A stretch of DNA of 64,000 bases from Alphaproteobacteria bacterium (GCA_028871055.1 JAGWON010000017.1:1-64000); one strand, 5' to 3'. Numbered from the stretch's first letter, positions 1 to 9,171 are shown. Translations and numbers: made by a program. The notes: generated from the letters alone by a model not told the origin.

Positions 1-1005
1 ATAGAAACCCTTGAACGAGTTGACCGCCACGCCGTCGAATTTGGCTTCGAGCCGGTATTCGCTCTCGTGGATATAGCCCATCTGGGTGTTCGGATAGGGC
101 GGCACGTAGAGCTTTATGCGGCGGCTGACCGCAAACAAGACGGCCTTGATCGCTTCGGCGCCGGTCGCGCCGCGCGGCGCCGCCGTCGGATACATGTCGA
201 GGAACGCCTTGGCGCCGGCCGCGGGATTCGCCAAAAGATAGGTCGAGGCCTTGGCGACCGAGCGGCCGAAGCCGACCGCCAGCGCCCGGTTGGTGGCGAG
301 GAAATCCTTGCGGCACATGAGGAACTGGCCGCCGATAAGCGGCACGTCCTTGGGTCGCGGCACGAACATGATCTTGATGCCGGCAGCCTCGATCTGGCCG
401 AAGCCGACGTCGTAATAGGCGAGGGCGTCGATCGCGCCGCGCTCGAGCGCGACGCCGGCGGTGACGCCCTGGCCGACGGCGAGCCAGCTCACATCCTTGT
501 CCGGGTCGATGCCGAGCGACTTCAGCACGTTGCGCGTCACGGGATATTCCGTGCCGCCGAGGCTGGAGACGCCGATCTTCTTGCCCTTGAGCTCGGCATA
601 ACTCTTGATCGGCGAGCCCGACTTCACCGCGACGTCCCATTTATAGGGGTAGGTGTATTCGTAGAAATTGACGCTGCCGCCGAGCTCGCGCTTAGCCAGG
701 AGAGGCAGCTGGAAGGATGGCGTTCCAACGCCAAAATCGGCATCGCCCTTGTCGACGGCAATCTGCACGTTGGCGTTGGTGCCGAGCGGCAGCGGATCGA
801 GCTGGAAGCCTTCCGCCTTGTTGTAGCCGAGCGCTTCGCCGATCACCGTGTTGATGACGATCGGGCTCATCGCCTTGAGGCCGGTGCCGAAGCGCATCGC
901 GCGCAGACCGGCGGCACGGCCGATGCGCGGTCCGACGGTCAGCGCCGTCGCGAAAGCAGCGGCGGCCTGCAGCCAGTCGCGGCGGGAAATCCTTGCAGTG
1001 GTCAT
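1..1005 (-). CDS. ABC transporter substrate-binding protein, NitT/TauT type (3' end off window)
   Basis: Periplasmic binding protein for a nitrate/sulfonate/pyrimidine-precursor-type importer; the true ligand cannot be read. The frame is open from an ATG at 1005 to the left edge (335 codons), so the C-terminus is missing. The N-terminus has a twin-arginine motif (SRRDW) and a hydrophobic Ala-rich stretch, so Tat export is likely. The body has the fold features of the NMT1/SsuA family: an early GTGLKAMSP segment, then VDKGDADFGVG and LKGKKIGVSSLGGTEY. It starts 4 bp after the permease stop on the same strand and closes the importer operon (ATPase-permease-binding protein). Family confidence is high; substrate is unknown. 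Confidence 0.88.
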   Translation of the reverse strand, partial: MTTARISRRDWLQAAAAFATALTVGPRIGRAAGLRAMRFGTGLKAMSPIVINTVIGEALGYNKAEGFQLDPLPLGTNANVQIAVDKGDADFGVGTPSFQLPLLAKRELGGSVNFYEYTYPYKWDVAVKSGSPIKSYAELKGKKIGVSSLGGTEYPVTRNVLKSLGIDPDKDVSWLAVGQGVTAGVALERGAIDALAYYDVGFGQIEAAGIKIMFVPRPKDVPLIGGQFLMCRKDFLATNRALAVGFGRSVAKASTYLLANPAAGAKAFLDMYPTAAPRGATGAEAIKAVLFAVSRRIKLYVPPYPNTQMGYIHESEYRLEAKFDGVAVNSFKGFY

Positions 1006-1008
1006 GGT

Positions 1009-1854
1009 TCAGCCTTTCCTGTTTCGACCGCTCCAGTGAATGACGCGATGCTCGAGCCGCCGGACGGCGGCATGGAGCAGAATGCCAGTGACGCCGAGGA
1101 TGACGAGCGCGGCAAAGACGCCGGCGACGTCGGTTGTCGACTGGGCCTCGGTGATAGAAACCCCGATGCCCTGCTGGGCGCCAAGGAACTCGGCCACGAT
1201 GGTGCCGAGCAGGGCATAGACGACCGCCATGTCCAGGCCGGCGAAGATGTATGGCGCCGCCGTCGGCAGCTTGACGAAGCGATAGATCTCGAGGCGCGAC
1301 GCCGACAGCGCGCGCATCAGATCGAGGCGCTCGGCCTCGGTCGCGCGCAGGCCGGTAAAGCTGTTGATCAGCATCGGGAACAGCGCCAGCAGCGCGGCGA
1401 CCGCGATCTTCGACCCGTCGCCGAAGCCGAGCCAGATCACAATCAGCGGCGCGACGGCGACTTTCGGCAGACACTGAAGCGCAAAGGCATAGGGCATCAC
1501 CAGCCGCTCGACGAAATCGAACTCCGCCATGAGCGAGCCGAGCAGCAGGCCGCCAAGCGAGCCAATCGCGAAGCCTGCGGCCGCATTGCTCATCGTGCTC
1601 CAGAGCGGCAGGTAATAGCCGACCTTGCTGGTGATCGGCACCGCCAGGCCCGACCAGAGCGCCGCTGCAACCGCTTCAGGCGCCGGCAAGATGTAGGGCG
1701 GCACGTGCAGAACGCGTACCGAAGTTTCCCACAACGCGATGAGGACGATGAATCCGCCAATGCTGATGAGCGAGGCGGCGAGACGGTGGTTCCGGGCCGC
1801 GCGCGCGGCCGCCGCTTCGATGCCGATGACCTGGCTGATTGCGGCATCGCTCAT
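1009..1854 (-). CDS. ABC transporter permease, SsuC/TauC-like
   Basis: Inner-membrane permease of 281 residues, the usual length for the BPD_transp_1 permeases of NitT/TauT importers. Several hydrophobic segments are evident, starting with a transmembrane helix near residues 30-50 (LISIGGFIVLIALWE). The EAA-loop region that contacts the ATPase lies in the second half (GLRATEAERLDLMRALSASR followed by a KLPTAAPYIFAGL segment). Its start ATG overlaps the ATPase stop by 4 bp (ATGA), indicating translational coupling. It presumably forms one importer with the ATPase upstream and the binding protein downstream. Confidence 0.9.
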   Translation of the reverse strand: MSDAAISQVIGIEAAAARAARNHRLAASLISIGGFIVLIALWETSVRVLHVPPYILPAPEAVAAALWSGLAVPITSKVGYYLPLWSTMSNAAAGFAIGSLGGLLLGSLMAEFDFVERLVMPYAFALQCLPKVAVAPLIVIWLGFGDGSKIAVAALLALFPMLINSFTGLRATEAERLDLMRALSASRLEIYRFVKLPTAAPYIFAGLDMAVVYALLGTIVAEFLGAQQGIGVSITEAQSTTDVAGVFAALVILGVTGILLHAAVRRLEHRVIHWSGRNRKG

Positions 1855-2687
1855 GACAGCAAATCCTCCTTCGCCTCGGTTTCGTCGAGCAGACCGCGGA
1901 TGGTGCGCGTCAGCTTGACGTATTCCGGATGGCCGACGACGTCGTTGAAGGCGCGCGGCCGATCGAGGCCGACTTTCAGATCGCGCAGGATGCGGCCCGG
2001 CCGCGCCGACATCACGACCACGCGGTCGGCCAGGAAGACCGCCTCCGAAATGCTGTGCGTGATCAAGACGACGGTTTTGCCGCTGGCCTGCCAGATGCGC
2101 TGAAGCTCGACGTTCATGCGCTCGCGAGTCAGGGCGTCGAGCGCGCCGAACGGTTCGTCCATCAGCAGGATCTTGGGATCGCGCGTCAGCGCGCGGCAGA
2201 TCGCGACGCGCTGCTGCATACCGCCGGACAGCTCGTACGGGAACTTATCGCCGAACGAACCGAGGCCGACCATGGTCAGGAGCGCGTCGATCCGGGCTTC
2301 GTTCTTGGCGCGGTAGCCGCCGACCCGCAGCGGCAGCCGCACGTTGTCGCGCACCGTCATCCAGGGCAGCAGATTCGCGCTCTGAAACACGACGCCGACA
2401 TTGGCCGAAGGGCCGGTGATCGGCTCGCTCGCCAGCGTGATGGTGCCGCCGCTGACACGGTCGAGCCCGGCGATCAGGCGCAGCAATGTGCTCTTACCGC
2501 AGCCCGACGGGCCGACGATGCACACGAACTCGTCGGGCGCGATGTCGAGCGCGACGTTGTCGAGTGCCGGAACCGCCGAACCGGACGCGCTGATATAGGT
2601 CTTCGCGACCGACTTGATCGCGATCAGCGGCGAACGCTGCTGATCGGCAAGCCGCACGACGGGTGCGTGTACGCGAGCTGCTTCCAT
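1851..2687 (-). CDS. ABC transporter ATP-binding protein, SsuB/TauB-like
   Basis: Energises the NitT/TauT-type importer. All nucleotide-binding motifs are present: Walker A GPSGCGKST, a Q-loop in VVFQSANLLPW, signature LSGGMQQR, Walker B ILLMDEPFGALD and the H-loop (ITHSISEA). I place the start at 2687 because an AGGAGG ribosome site lies 9 bases before this ATG; a GTG immediately before it is an alternative. A longer reading would run into the preceding aldolase gene. About 70 bp separate it from that gene, so the two are probably co-transcribed. Confidence 0.92.
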   Translation of the reverse strand: MEAARVHAPVVRLADQQRSPLIAIKSVAKTYISASGSAVPALDNVALDIAPDEFVCIVGPSGCGKSTLLRLIAGLDRVSGGTITLASEPITGPSANVGVVFQSANLLPWMTVRDNVRLPLRVGGYRAKNEARIDALLTMVGLGSFGDKFPYELSGGMQQRVAICRALTRDPKILLMDEPFGALDALTRERMNVELQRIWQASGKTVVLITHSISEAVFLADRVVVMSARPGRILRDLKVGLDRPRAFNDVVGHPEYVKLTRTIRGLLDETEAKEDLLS

Positions 2688-2757
2688 CACCGTGCTTCCT
2701 CCTTCGACGTCACGTTTCTTGTTTTTGTCTGTGCCAAACCAAGCGCCGAGAACGTTG

Positions 2758-3702
2758 CTACGCCGCATTGCGGCGAAGCAATCCGGCGTTGCCCAACGCC
2801 TCTTCGATCTGTTTCACCTCCGCCCCGCTCGGCAGGCGGGTTGGCGGCCGCACGACACCAGAGCCGATGACGCCTGCCATCACCATCGCCGCCTTCATCC
2901 GCGCATGCGCGTCGCCCGTCGGCTCGCCGCCGCCATAGACCAGGTCCTTGAGCGGATCGATGGTGAACTGGATCTCCATGGCGCGCTTGAGGTCGCCGGC
3001 CTCGACGGCGTCTAGCAGATCGATGATCAGCCGGGGAATGAAGGACGCGAAGCCGACGAGCGCGCCGTCGACGCCCTGCACCAGCGAAGCCAGCAGATAT
3101 TCATCATGGCAGGTCAGCAGCGCCTTGTCCGGTGCCGCGGCGCGGATTGCCCTGAGGTCGCGGCCGTACTTGTTCATGTCGCGCGTCCCGACCTTGAAGG
3201 CGCGCACATAAGGCACGCGCGCCAGCTCGGCGAGCAGCTCGGAGGAATAGGACGCGCGCGTCCAGGCCGGATAGACGTGCACGACCAGGTCGAGGCCGCT
3301 CGCTTTGCCGATCGCACTGAAGTAATCGATCACGTGTTCCGGCTTGAAGCCGAAGCGCAGCCAATGATGCGGCGGCATGATGTCGAGACCCTGCGCCCCG
3401 GCTTCCTTGGCCATGTGCGCATGCTCGATCGCCTCGCTGATGCCTTCGCAGACGACGGCGGAAATTACCGGCCGCCGGCCGCGCAGTTCGTTGGCGACGA
3501 TGCGCGTCACCTCGGCGCGTTCCTTTGGCGTGAGCGCGAACACCTCGCCGGTATGCCCGTTGGTCATGAGCGCCACCACGCGGTCGTAGCGGATCAGGCC
3601 AGCGGCGAACTGGCGGAGATCCGCCTCGTCGATGCTGAGATCCGGCCGGAATGGCACCGATAACGCCGGAATCACGCCGCGGTAATTGCTGATGGTTGGC
3701 AT
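2758..3702 (-). CDS. Dihydrodipicolinate synthase/N-acetylneuraminate lyase family aldolase
   Basis: Class I aldolase of the DapA/NanA superfamily, 314 residues. These enzymes form a Schiff base between a Lys and an alpha-keto acid. Visible features are the N-terminal GVIPALSVPF strand, TNGHTGEVF, a Tyr in VVHVYPAW that would be the proton relay, and the candidate Schiff-base Lys in AFKVGTRDM. Because it sits between an IclR regulator and an importer, it is more likely catabolic than a lysine-biosynthesis DapA. The ATG at 3702 is preceded by AGGA/AGG; a TTG one codon upstream is possible. The substrate is not deducible. Confidence 0.85.
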   Translation of the reverse strand: MPTISNYRGVIPALSVPFRPDLSIDEADLRQFAAGLIRYDRVVALMTNGHTGEVFALTPKERAEVTRIVANELRGRRPVISAVVCEGISEAIEHAHMAKEAGAQGLDIMPPHHWLRFGFKPEHVIDYFSAIGKASGLDLVVHVYPAWTRASYSSELLAELARVPYVRAFKVGTRDMNKYGRDLRAIRAAAPDKALLTCHDEYLLASLVQGVDGALVGFASFIPRLIIDLLDAVEAGDLKRAMEIQFTIDPLKDLVYGGGEPTGDAHARMKAAMVMAGVIGSGVVRPPTRLPSGAEVKQIEEALGNAGLLRRNAA

Positions 3703-3742
3703 CAACCTGGTCCTTTTTCTGTGAATGGCGAGGAGGGCAGAT

Positions 3743-4585
3743 TCATCGGGCGCTCATCTGCACCACGGAGCTGCCGGACGTCTGGATCGCCCGCGACAGT
3801 TCCGCGGCCGCCGCCTGCAGCGGACGAGTGGCAAGATCGACGAATTGCGTCAGGCCGATGCGGAGGGCGGGCGCGGCGACGCTGATGCCGGCGAGCGGCA
3901 CGCCATCAAGGTCGAGGATCGGCACGGCGATGACCCGGAGTCCAGGCACCGTCTCCTGGTCCGAGACCGCATAGCCGCGCGCGCGGACCTCGTTGAGCCG
4001 CGCCAGGAGCGCGTCGAGGTCGACGAGCGTTGCCTCGGTCAGCTTCACGCGCGGTCGGGCTTTGAGAACACGGACCTGGGTGTCGCGCGGCAGAAAGGCG
4101 AGGATGGCGTGGCCGATGGCGGTCGAATGGATCGGAACCCGGCTGCCGATCCGCACGTCGACGCCGAGCCGGGTCAGGCCGGCCTGAATGCGCTCGACGT
4201 AGACGATCTCGGCGTCTTCGAGAACGCCGATCGAGGCCGCCTCGTTCACCTCGCCGACGAGGCCGCGCAGGATCGGCCGCGCGTAGCCGCGGAGATCCAT
4301 CCGCGCGATGGCGTTGAAGCCGAGGTCGAGACATTTGAGGGTCAGGCGGAACCGCCGGGTGTCGCCGACGCGCTGCACATAGCTGAGCATGACCAGCGTG
4401 TTGAGCAGGCGGAAGGTCGTCGCGTTGTCGAGCTCGGCACGGCGCGCGACCTCGGCGAGGACCAGTTCCGGCTCGTCGCTGGTGAAGGCGTGCAGCACCT
4501 GGAAACCCTTCGCCAGCGACATGACGAGGTTTTTGGGCGACGTGGCGTCGACCTTTTGGCGCGGCGTGGTCCGATCAGCCGTCAT
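3743..4585 (-). CDS. IclR-family transcriptional regulator
   Basis: A 280-residue regulator with the IclR layout. A winged HTH occupies roughly residues 25-90 (MSLAKGFQVLHAF, then ELVLAEVARRAELDNATTFR), followed by a ligand-binding IclR effector domain (VNEAASIGVLEDAEIVYVER, HSTAIGHAILAF, GYAVSDQETVPGLRVIAVPI). It probably controls the surrounding minus-strand aldolase/importer/hydroxylase genes in response to a small carboxylic effector; this is inferred from position. The start is the ATG at 4585; the 137 bp upstream holds an imperfect palindrome that could be its own operator. Confidence 0.9.
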   Translation of the reverse strand: MTADRTTPRQKVDATSPKNLVMSLAKGFQVLHAFTSDEPELVLAEVARRAELDNATTFRLLNTLVMLSYVQRVGDTRRFRLTLKCLDLGFNAIARMDLRGYARPILRGLVGEVNEAASIGVLEDAEIVYVERIQAGLTRLGVDVRIGSRVPIHSTAIGHAILAFLPRDTQVRVLKARPRVKLTEATLVDLDALLARLNEVRARGYAVSDQETVPGLRVIAVPILDLDGVPLAGISVAAPALRIGLTQFVDLATRPLQAAAAELSRAIQTSGSSVVQMSAR

Positions 4586-4594
4586 GGGCTAATG

Positions 4595-4607
4595 TTCGGA
4601 ATGCGAA
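4595..4607. promoter_or_regulatory. Candidate IclR operator upstream of the regulator gene
   Basis: A short imperfect palindrome, TTCG-N5-CGAA, lies 10 bp before the IclR start codon within an AT-richer patch (4600-4630). IclR proteins often repress their own promoter through sites of this size, so it is a reasonable autoregulatory site. A 4+4 bp match can occur by chance. Confidence 0.3.
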
Positions 4608-4722
4608 TAAAAGTTCTATTGGTTAGTATGCACGAAGGCGCCGCCGGCTTGCAAGCTTTTCGTCGTGATCGATCAATGGCTGAGACGGCTGCCGGACGAA
4701 TGCGCCCGAGCCCACACGGTTC

Positions 4723-7032
4723 CTAAGCGCGTACGCCGAGCGCCTTCCTGATCGCCTCCCAAATCCGCCCCGGCGTCGCAGGCATGTCGAACTGCGTGAC
4801 GCCGGCGCGGCGCAGCGCGTCGAGCACCGCGTTCATGCATGCCGGCAGCGAGCCGATCGTGCCGGCCTCGCCGATGCCCTTGGCGCCGAGCGCATTGTTG
4901 GGGCTCGGCACGCTGTGCTCGGCGATGCTGAACGCGCCGACCAGATCGGCGTGCGGCATGACGTAATCCATGAAGCTGCCGGTGACGAGCTGGCCGGTCG
5001 TCGGATCGTAGATGCAGCGCTCGCCGAACACCTGGCCGGCGCCCTGCATGACCGCGCCGTGAATCTGGCCCTCGGCGAGCACGCGGTTGATCAGCACGCC
5101 GACGTCGTCGACCGCGGTGTAGCGCAGCACCGCGACCGCGCCGGTCTCGGCGTCGATCTCGATCTCGGCAACATGCGCGCCGCTGGGAAAGGCGCGCTGC
5201 GCCGGTTGCTCGGCGATGGTGTCGAGCGGATGCGGCGCGGCGCCCTTGTGTCGGTCGACGATCTCGGCGAGCGTGACGGCGCGGTCGGTGCCCTTGACGA
5301 CATAGCGGCCGTCGCGGAACTCGAGATCGGCCGCCGCGCATTCGAGCGCCTCGGCGGCGAGCGTCAGGCCCTTGCGGATGACCTCGGCGGCGCCGAGCTT
5401 GAACGCGCCGCCCTGCGACAGGGTCGAGCGCGAGCCGATCGCCGCATTGCCGATCAGCGGCGGCGCATCGGGATCGTTGACGCGCACGATCACGCGCGCC
5501 GGATCGAGACCGAGCCACGCCGCCACCAGCTCGGCGAACACCGTCTCGTGGCCTTGACCGCTCGGTCCGGCGACGTTGTAGAGGTTGGCGCGGCCGTCGC
5601 GGTCGAAGCGGATGGCGATCTGGTCCTTGGGCGCGGCGCCGCCGCCCGACGGCTCGACGAAGACGGCGCAACCGATGCCGCGCAGCTTGCCATTCCTTGC
5701 CGCCGCGTCGCGCCGCGCCACAAAGCCGCGCCAGTCCGACGCGCTTTCGGCCCGGTCGATGAGCGCGCGGAAATCGCCGCTGTCGAAGATGCTGCCGGTC
5801 GGCGTCTCGTAAGGCATCTGCTCCTTGGCGAGGACGTTGCGCCGGCGTAGTTCGAATGCGTCGATACCGAGTTGTGCCGCCGCCTCGTCGACCAGGCGCT
5901 CGACGATCAGGGCGGCCTCGGGCCGCGCGGCGCCGCGATAGGCGCTGGTCGGCGCGGTGTTGGTTACCACCAGCAGGTGATGACCGTAGACCGCGCCGAT
6001 GCGATACGGGCCGGCGCCCATCTGCCGCGGATTGAGGCAGTTGGTCATCGCGCCGCTCGGAATCAGGTAAGCGCCTTCGTCGCACAGCCATTCGGTGCGC
6101 AGCGCGACGAAGCGGCCGTCGCGGTCGAGGCCGAGCTCGCCGCTGACGCGGATGGCGCGGCCGTGATTGTCGCAGAGGAAATCCTCCGACCGGCTCGACA
6201 GCCACTTGATCGGATGGCCGAGCCGCCGCGCGACATGGAGCAGCAGCGCAAACTCGGGAAAGGGCGAGACGCGCGCACCGAAGCCGCCGCCGACATCGGT
6301 GTGGTTGACGCGCACGGTTTCGGGCGCGACGCCGAGCATGACCGCAAGCTGGTTGCGCAGCGCCGGCAGGCCCTGATGCGCACACCAGATCTCGTAGCGA
6401 CTGGCCGCGGCGTCGTAGGCGGCGAGCACGCTGCGCACTTCCATCGGATTGGGCGCGACGCGCGGGCTCTCGACGGTAAGGCGGACAACGCGCGCGGCGG
6501 CGGCGAGCGCGGCTGCGGTCCTGGCCGCGTCGCCGTACTCGAAATCGAAGCAGAGATTGCCCGGAATGTTGTCGTGGACCGTCGGCGCGCCGGTCGCCAG
6601 CGCCGCGTCGAAGCCGATCACCGGCGGCAGGTCGTCGTAGTCGATTTCGATCAGCTCGGCGGCGTCGACCGCGGCGGCGTGGCTCCCGGCGATGACCAGC
6701 GCGACTTCCTCGCCGGCGAAGCGCACGCGGTCGCGCGCCAAATAGGGCCGTTCGGGCATGATCGGCTTGGTGCCGCCGCGGCCGGGCGGCGGCGCAATCG
6801 GCGGCAGCGTCTTGAACCCGGCGTCGGCAACGTCCTGGCCGGTCAGGACGGCGACGACACCCGGCGCATGCGCGGCGTCGCGCGTCTCGATCGTGCGGAT
6901 GAGCGCATGCGCGCGATCGGCACGGCGGAAGGCGGCGTGGAGCTGGCCGGGCAGGCTATGGTCGGCGGTGTAGCGGCCGCAGCCGGTCAGCAGCCGGTGA
7001 TCCTCGCGCCGTCCGCGAAACCGATCGCTCAT
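4723..7032 (-). CDS. Xanthine dehydrogenase family protein, molybdopterin-binding subunit
   Basis: Large catalytic subunit (769 residues) of a molybdenum hydroxylase that inserts water-derived oxygen into a C-H bond of an aldehyde, heterocycle or similar substrate. An aldehyde-oxidase a/b hammerhead domain forms the N-terminus (RFRGRREDHRLLTGCGRYTAD). Cofactor-binding motifs follow: GGGFGARVSPF, GPSGQGHE, and GAKGIGEAGT carrying the conserved catalytic Glu. The active-site loop reads AYRGAARPE, as in form-II CoxL-like proteins, and not the AYxCSFR of true CO dehydrogenase. Odd point: no iron-sulfur or FAD subunit gene lies next to it. It is first in the minus-strand cluster leading to the IclR, aldolase and importer genes. 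Confidence 0.9.
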   Translation of the reverse strand: MSDRFRGRREDHRLLTGCGRYTADHSLPGQLHAAFRRADRAHALIRTIETRDAAHAPGVVAVLTGQDVADAGFKTLPPIAPPPGRGGTKPIMPERPYLARDRVRFAGEEVALVIAGSHAAAVDAAELIEIDYDDLPPVIGFDAALATGAPTVHDNIPGNLCFDFEYGDAARTAAALAAAARVVRLTVESPRVAPNPMEVRSVLAAYDAAASRYEIWCAHQGLPALRNQLAVMLGVAPETVRVNHTDVGGGFGARVSPFPEFALLLHVARRLGHPIKWLSSRSEDFLCDNHGRAIRVSGELGLDRDGRFVALRTEWLCDEGAYLIPSGAMTNCLNPRQMGAGPYRIGAVYGHHLLVVTNTAPTSAYRGAARPEAALIVERLVDEAAAQLGIDAFELRRRNVLAKEQMPYETPTGSIFDSGDFRALIDRAESASDWRGFVARRDAAARNGKLRGIGCAVFVEPSGGGAAPKDQIAIRFDRDGRANLYNVAGPSGQGHETVFAELVAAWLGLDPARVIVRVNDPDAPPLIGNAAIGSRSTLSQGGAFKLGAAEVIRKGLTLAAEALECAAADLEFRDGRYVVKGTDRAVTLAEIVDRHKGAAPHPLDTIAEQPAQRAFPSGAHVAEIEIDAETGAVAVLRYTAVDDVGVLINRVLAEGQIHGAVMQGAGQVFGERCIYDPTTGQLVTGSFMDYVMPHADLVGAFSIAEHSVPSPNNALGAKGIGEAGTIGSLPACMNAVLDALRRAGVTQFDMPATPGRIWEAIRKALGVRA

Positions 7033-7106
7033 CCAAAGCCCCCGCTTGTTCAGCGGCTTTTATATCAGGGTGTGCGGCGGCGCGCGCAGGGGCCGTGCGG
7101 CTTCGG

Positions 7107-7484
7107 CTATTTCGCCAGCATGTCCTTGAGCGCGTTGCGCAGCGGCGGCACCGCGCCGACGGCGAAGCCGGCGAGCAGGGCGGCGGCGACGGCGCTGGTG
7201 CTATGCCGGGTCGCGAGCGACATCAGCTCACGGTCGAGCCGCCTGGCGAAGGGCTCGTCGGCTTTGCGCCGGGCGCGCGCGATGATGCTGACGACGAATG
7301 CGATCGCGCCGCCGGTGGCCAGCACGATGGCGGCGGTCGCCCCCGCTGCCAGCGGCGGCGTCAGCCAGGTCTGCAACGCGAGATCGAGCGCGATGCAGAG
7401 AAACGCGGCGGCCGCGATTACGAGCGCCGCAACGATCAGCAGGCCGCTCGCCGCGACGGCCAGGCGGACGACAAGGCGATCCAT
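7107..7484 (-). CDS. YqjE-like / holin superfamily III membrane protein
   Basis: A 125-residue protein with two strong hydrophobic segments near residues 10-35 and 45-70 and a weaker one near the C-terminus (AAALLAGFAVGAVPPL). Its size, topology and position just after a DUF883 gene match the E. coli yqjD-yqjE arrangement, where YqjE belongs to the Phage_holin_3_6 family. No phage genes are nearby, so it is more likely an envelope protein than a lysis holin. The start ATG is 12 bp after the stop of the DUF883 gene, so they form one transcript. Confidence 0.6.
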   Translation of the reverse strand: MDRLVVRLAVAASGLLIVAALVIAAAAFLCIALDLALQTWLTPPLAAGATAAIVLATGGAIAFVVSIIARARRKADEPFARRLDRELMSLATRHSTSAVAAALLAGFAVGAVPPLRNALKDMLAK

Positions 7485-7496
7485 CGCGGTTGTGCG

Positions 7497-7793
7497 CTAG
7501 GCGCGGCGGTTGGTGAACAGCAGGCCGAGCAGCATGCCGATCGAAAACGCCGACACCATGGCGGTGACCGGCTTCTCCTCGATCTGCTTCGCCAGGCCGT
7601 CGGCCAGACTCTTTGCCTCGGACCAGGCCTTGTCGGCGGTATCGTTCACGCGGCCGACGGCTTCGGCCTTGCCGGCGCGGACCACGCCGCGCACGCTGTC
7701 GGCGAGGCTGGCCAGGTCGACCTGAAGCTGGCGGATTTCGGTGCGCAGGCTTTCGATTTCCGAATGCATGTTGGGTTGCGTGGTGTCGGGCAT
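7497..7793 (-). CDS. DUF883 (ElaB/YqjD/YgaM-like) membrane-anchored protein
   Basis: A 98-residue protein with a long amphipathic, heptad-rich N-terminal region (about residues 10-70, ESLRTEIRQLQVDLASLADS) and a single C-terminal membrane anchor (MVSAFSIGMLLGLLFTNRRA). This is the DUF883 architecture; in E. coli YqjD is a stationary-phase inner-membrane protein that binds ribosomes. It is followed by the YqjE-like gene. The stress or ribosome-hibernation role is inferred from the family, not from this sequence. Confidence 0.75.
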   Translation of the reverse strand: MPDTTQPNMHSEIESLRTEIRQLQVDLASLADSVRGVVRAGKAEAVGRVNDTADKAWSEAKSLADGLAKQIEEKPVTAMVSAFSIGMLLGLLFTNRRA

Positions 7794-7903
7794 GGTTGCC
7801 TCGTCTGGTGATTTGCAAGTTCGACCGAGTTTATCGGGCCGGGACGATACCGGGCTTGACCTGGATCAAACCGCCACGGAGGCCGAGAAATCGCTCCTGC
7901 CGC

Positions 7904-9151
7904 TCACGGCAACGGCGTCGACGGCGCCGGCTCGAGCCGCGCCGGTCCGGCCGGCGGCCGCAGGCGATAGACCCGCGCCAGCAGCCGCGCCTGCACCAGC
8001 ACCGCCGGCAGCGCCAAGAGGATGGTCGCTTGCGGCGACAGGCCGGCGCCGCAGAGCAGGGCGGCAAGCACGCTGACGCTGGCGCCGCCGCAATCCCAGC
8101 CGGCTTCGGCGGCGAACTGGAAGCGGAACGGGCAGGGCGATGATTTCGCCGCGTTGTAGAACGCCGTCATCAGCACCGGCACATACATGCCGCCGAGCAT
8201 GGTGGTCACCAGCGCGACGGCGATCACTGCGGTCGGCGACAGCGTGCAGAAGGCGCGCAGCAAGATGCCGGTGCACAGCATCGCCGCGTTGAAGCCGATC
8301 ACGCGCCGCGCGTGGCCCAGATCGATGAAACGACCGAGCACCACGCTGCCGAGCGCGCCGGCCAGCGCCGCCAGCGCCAGCGTGCCGCCAAATTGGTCGA
8401 AGCGCGATTGCAGCGCGCGGAACATGGTGATGTCCCAGGCCAGCATGGCGCCGGCAAGCATCCAGCCGTCGGCGGCGAAGAGCCAGACGCCGCTCCACGA
8501 AGCGGCATAGGCGCCGCGCGGCGACTGGCGCGCGAGGTGCGGCTCGCGCACGGCGAAGAGCGGCACGGCCGCGAGCGCTCCAACCGCGGCGGCGGCGCCG
8601 AACGCGACCCACGCTCCGAAGCTCGTCAGCATGACACCGCCGGCCGCGGGACCGAGCACCGCGGCAATGCCCATCAGCACCTGACGCACGCCGACCTGGC
8701 TGCCGCGATATTCGCGGTCGCCGAGCGTGGCGAAGAACGCGTGATAGCACGGCCAATAGAACACGCCGGCGAGCGCGCCGATCGCGCAGAAGCCGACGAG
8801 CATGACGTCGGCGCCGTGCACCAGGCCGACCGCCGGATATTGGAGCGCCGACAGCAGCGTACCGATCACCAGCGTCTGGCGCAGACCGAGACGCGGCGCA
8901 ACGATCAGGACCAGCGGCCGCATCACGAAGCGCAGCGCCAGGACGCCGGCGCTGGCAAGGAACAGGATCGACGGCGCCAGCCCGGCGCGCAGCAGATAGA
9001 CGCCGAAGAACGCGCCCGACATGCACCACGCGAGCTGCTGGAGCGCGGTATGCACGGCGAGGCGGTTAACGGAACGGTTGGCGAAAAACATCGATGGGCC
9101 GAGCGTATAACACAGCCGCGCCGCGATGGCGCGCGGATCGTCGCGCGTCAC
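7904..9151 (-). CDS. MFS transporter
   Basis: About 415 residues with roughly 12 hydrophobic segments; the family is Major Facilitator. The loop between helices 2 and 3 is weakly conserved (RPLVLIVAPRLGLRQ), and a second-half equivalent is seen in GRFIDLGHARRV. The start is uncertain: a GTG at 9151 leaves only 20 bp to the divergent glycosyltransferase gene, while the ATG at 9091 (MFFANRSVN) leaves room for promoters. The substrate is unknown. Pairing with a lipid-glycosyltransferase-like gene could mean export of a glycolipid or its precursor, but this is a guess. Confidence 0.8.
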   Translation of the reverse strand: MTRDDPRAIAARLCYTLGPSMFFANRSVNRLAVHTALQQLAWCMSGAFFGVYLLRAGLAPSILFLASAGVLALRFVMRPLVLIVAPRLGLRQTLVIGTLLSALQYPAVGLVHGADVMLVGFCAIGALAGVFYWPCYHAFFATLGDREYRGSQVGVRQVLMGIAAVLGPAAGGVMLTSFGAWVAFGAAAAVGALAAVPLFAVREPHLARQSPRGAYAASWSGVWLFAADGWMLAGAMLAWDITMFRALQSRFDQFGGTLALAALAGALGSVVLGRFIDLGHARRVIGFNAAMLCTGILLRAFCTLSPTAVIAVALVTTMLGGMYVPVLMTAFYNAAKSSPCPFRFQFAAEAGWDCGGASVSVLAALLCGAGLSPQATILLALPAVLVQARLLARVYRLRPPAGPARLEPAPSTPLP

Positions 9152-9171
9152 GGTGCTGAATCAAAACCGAC

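Noticed and set aside
67-2103. Long plus-strand open frame over the ABC importer genes
   Set aside because: It is a high-GC shadow: Arg/Asp/Ala-rich, no domain, and fully opposite three genes with clear family motifs.
4723-7032. Carbon monoxide dehydrogenase large subunit (coxL)
   Set aside because: The active-site loop is AYRGAARPE, without the AYxCSFR of form-I CO dehydrogenase, and coxM/coxS are absent.
7107-7484. Holin-like gene as a sign of a prophage
   Set aside because: No endolysin, capsid or tail gene nearby, and the DUF883 neighbour fits the yqjD-yqjE envelope pair.
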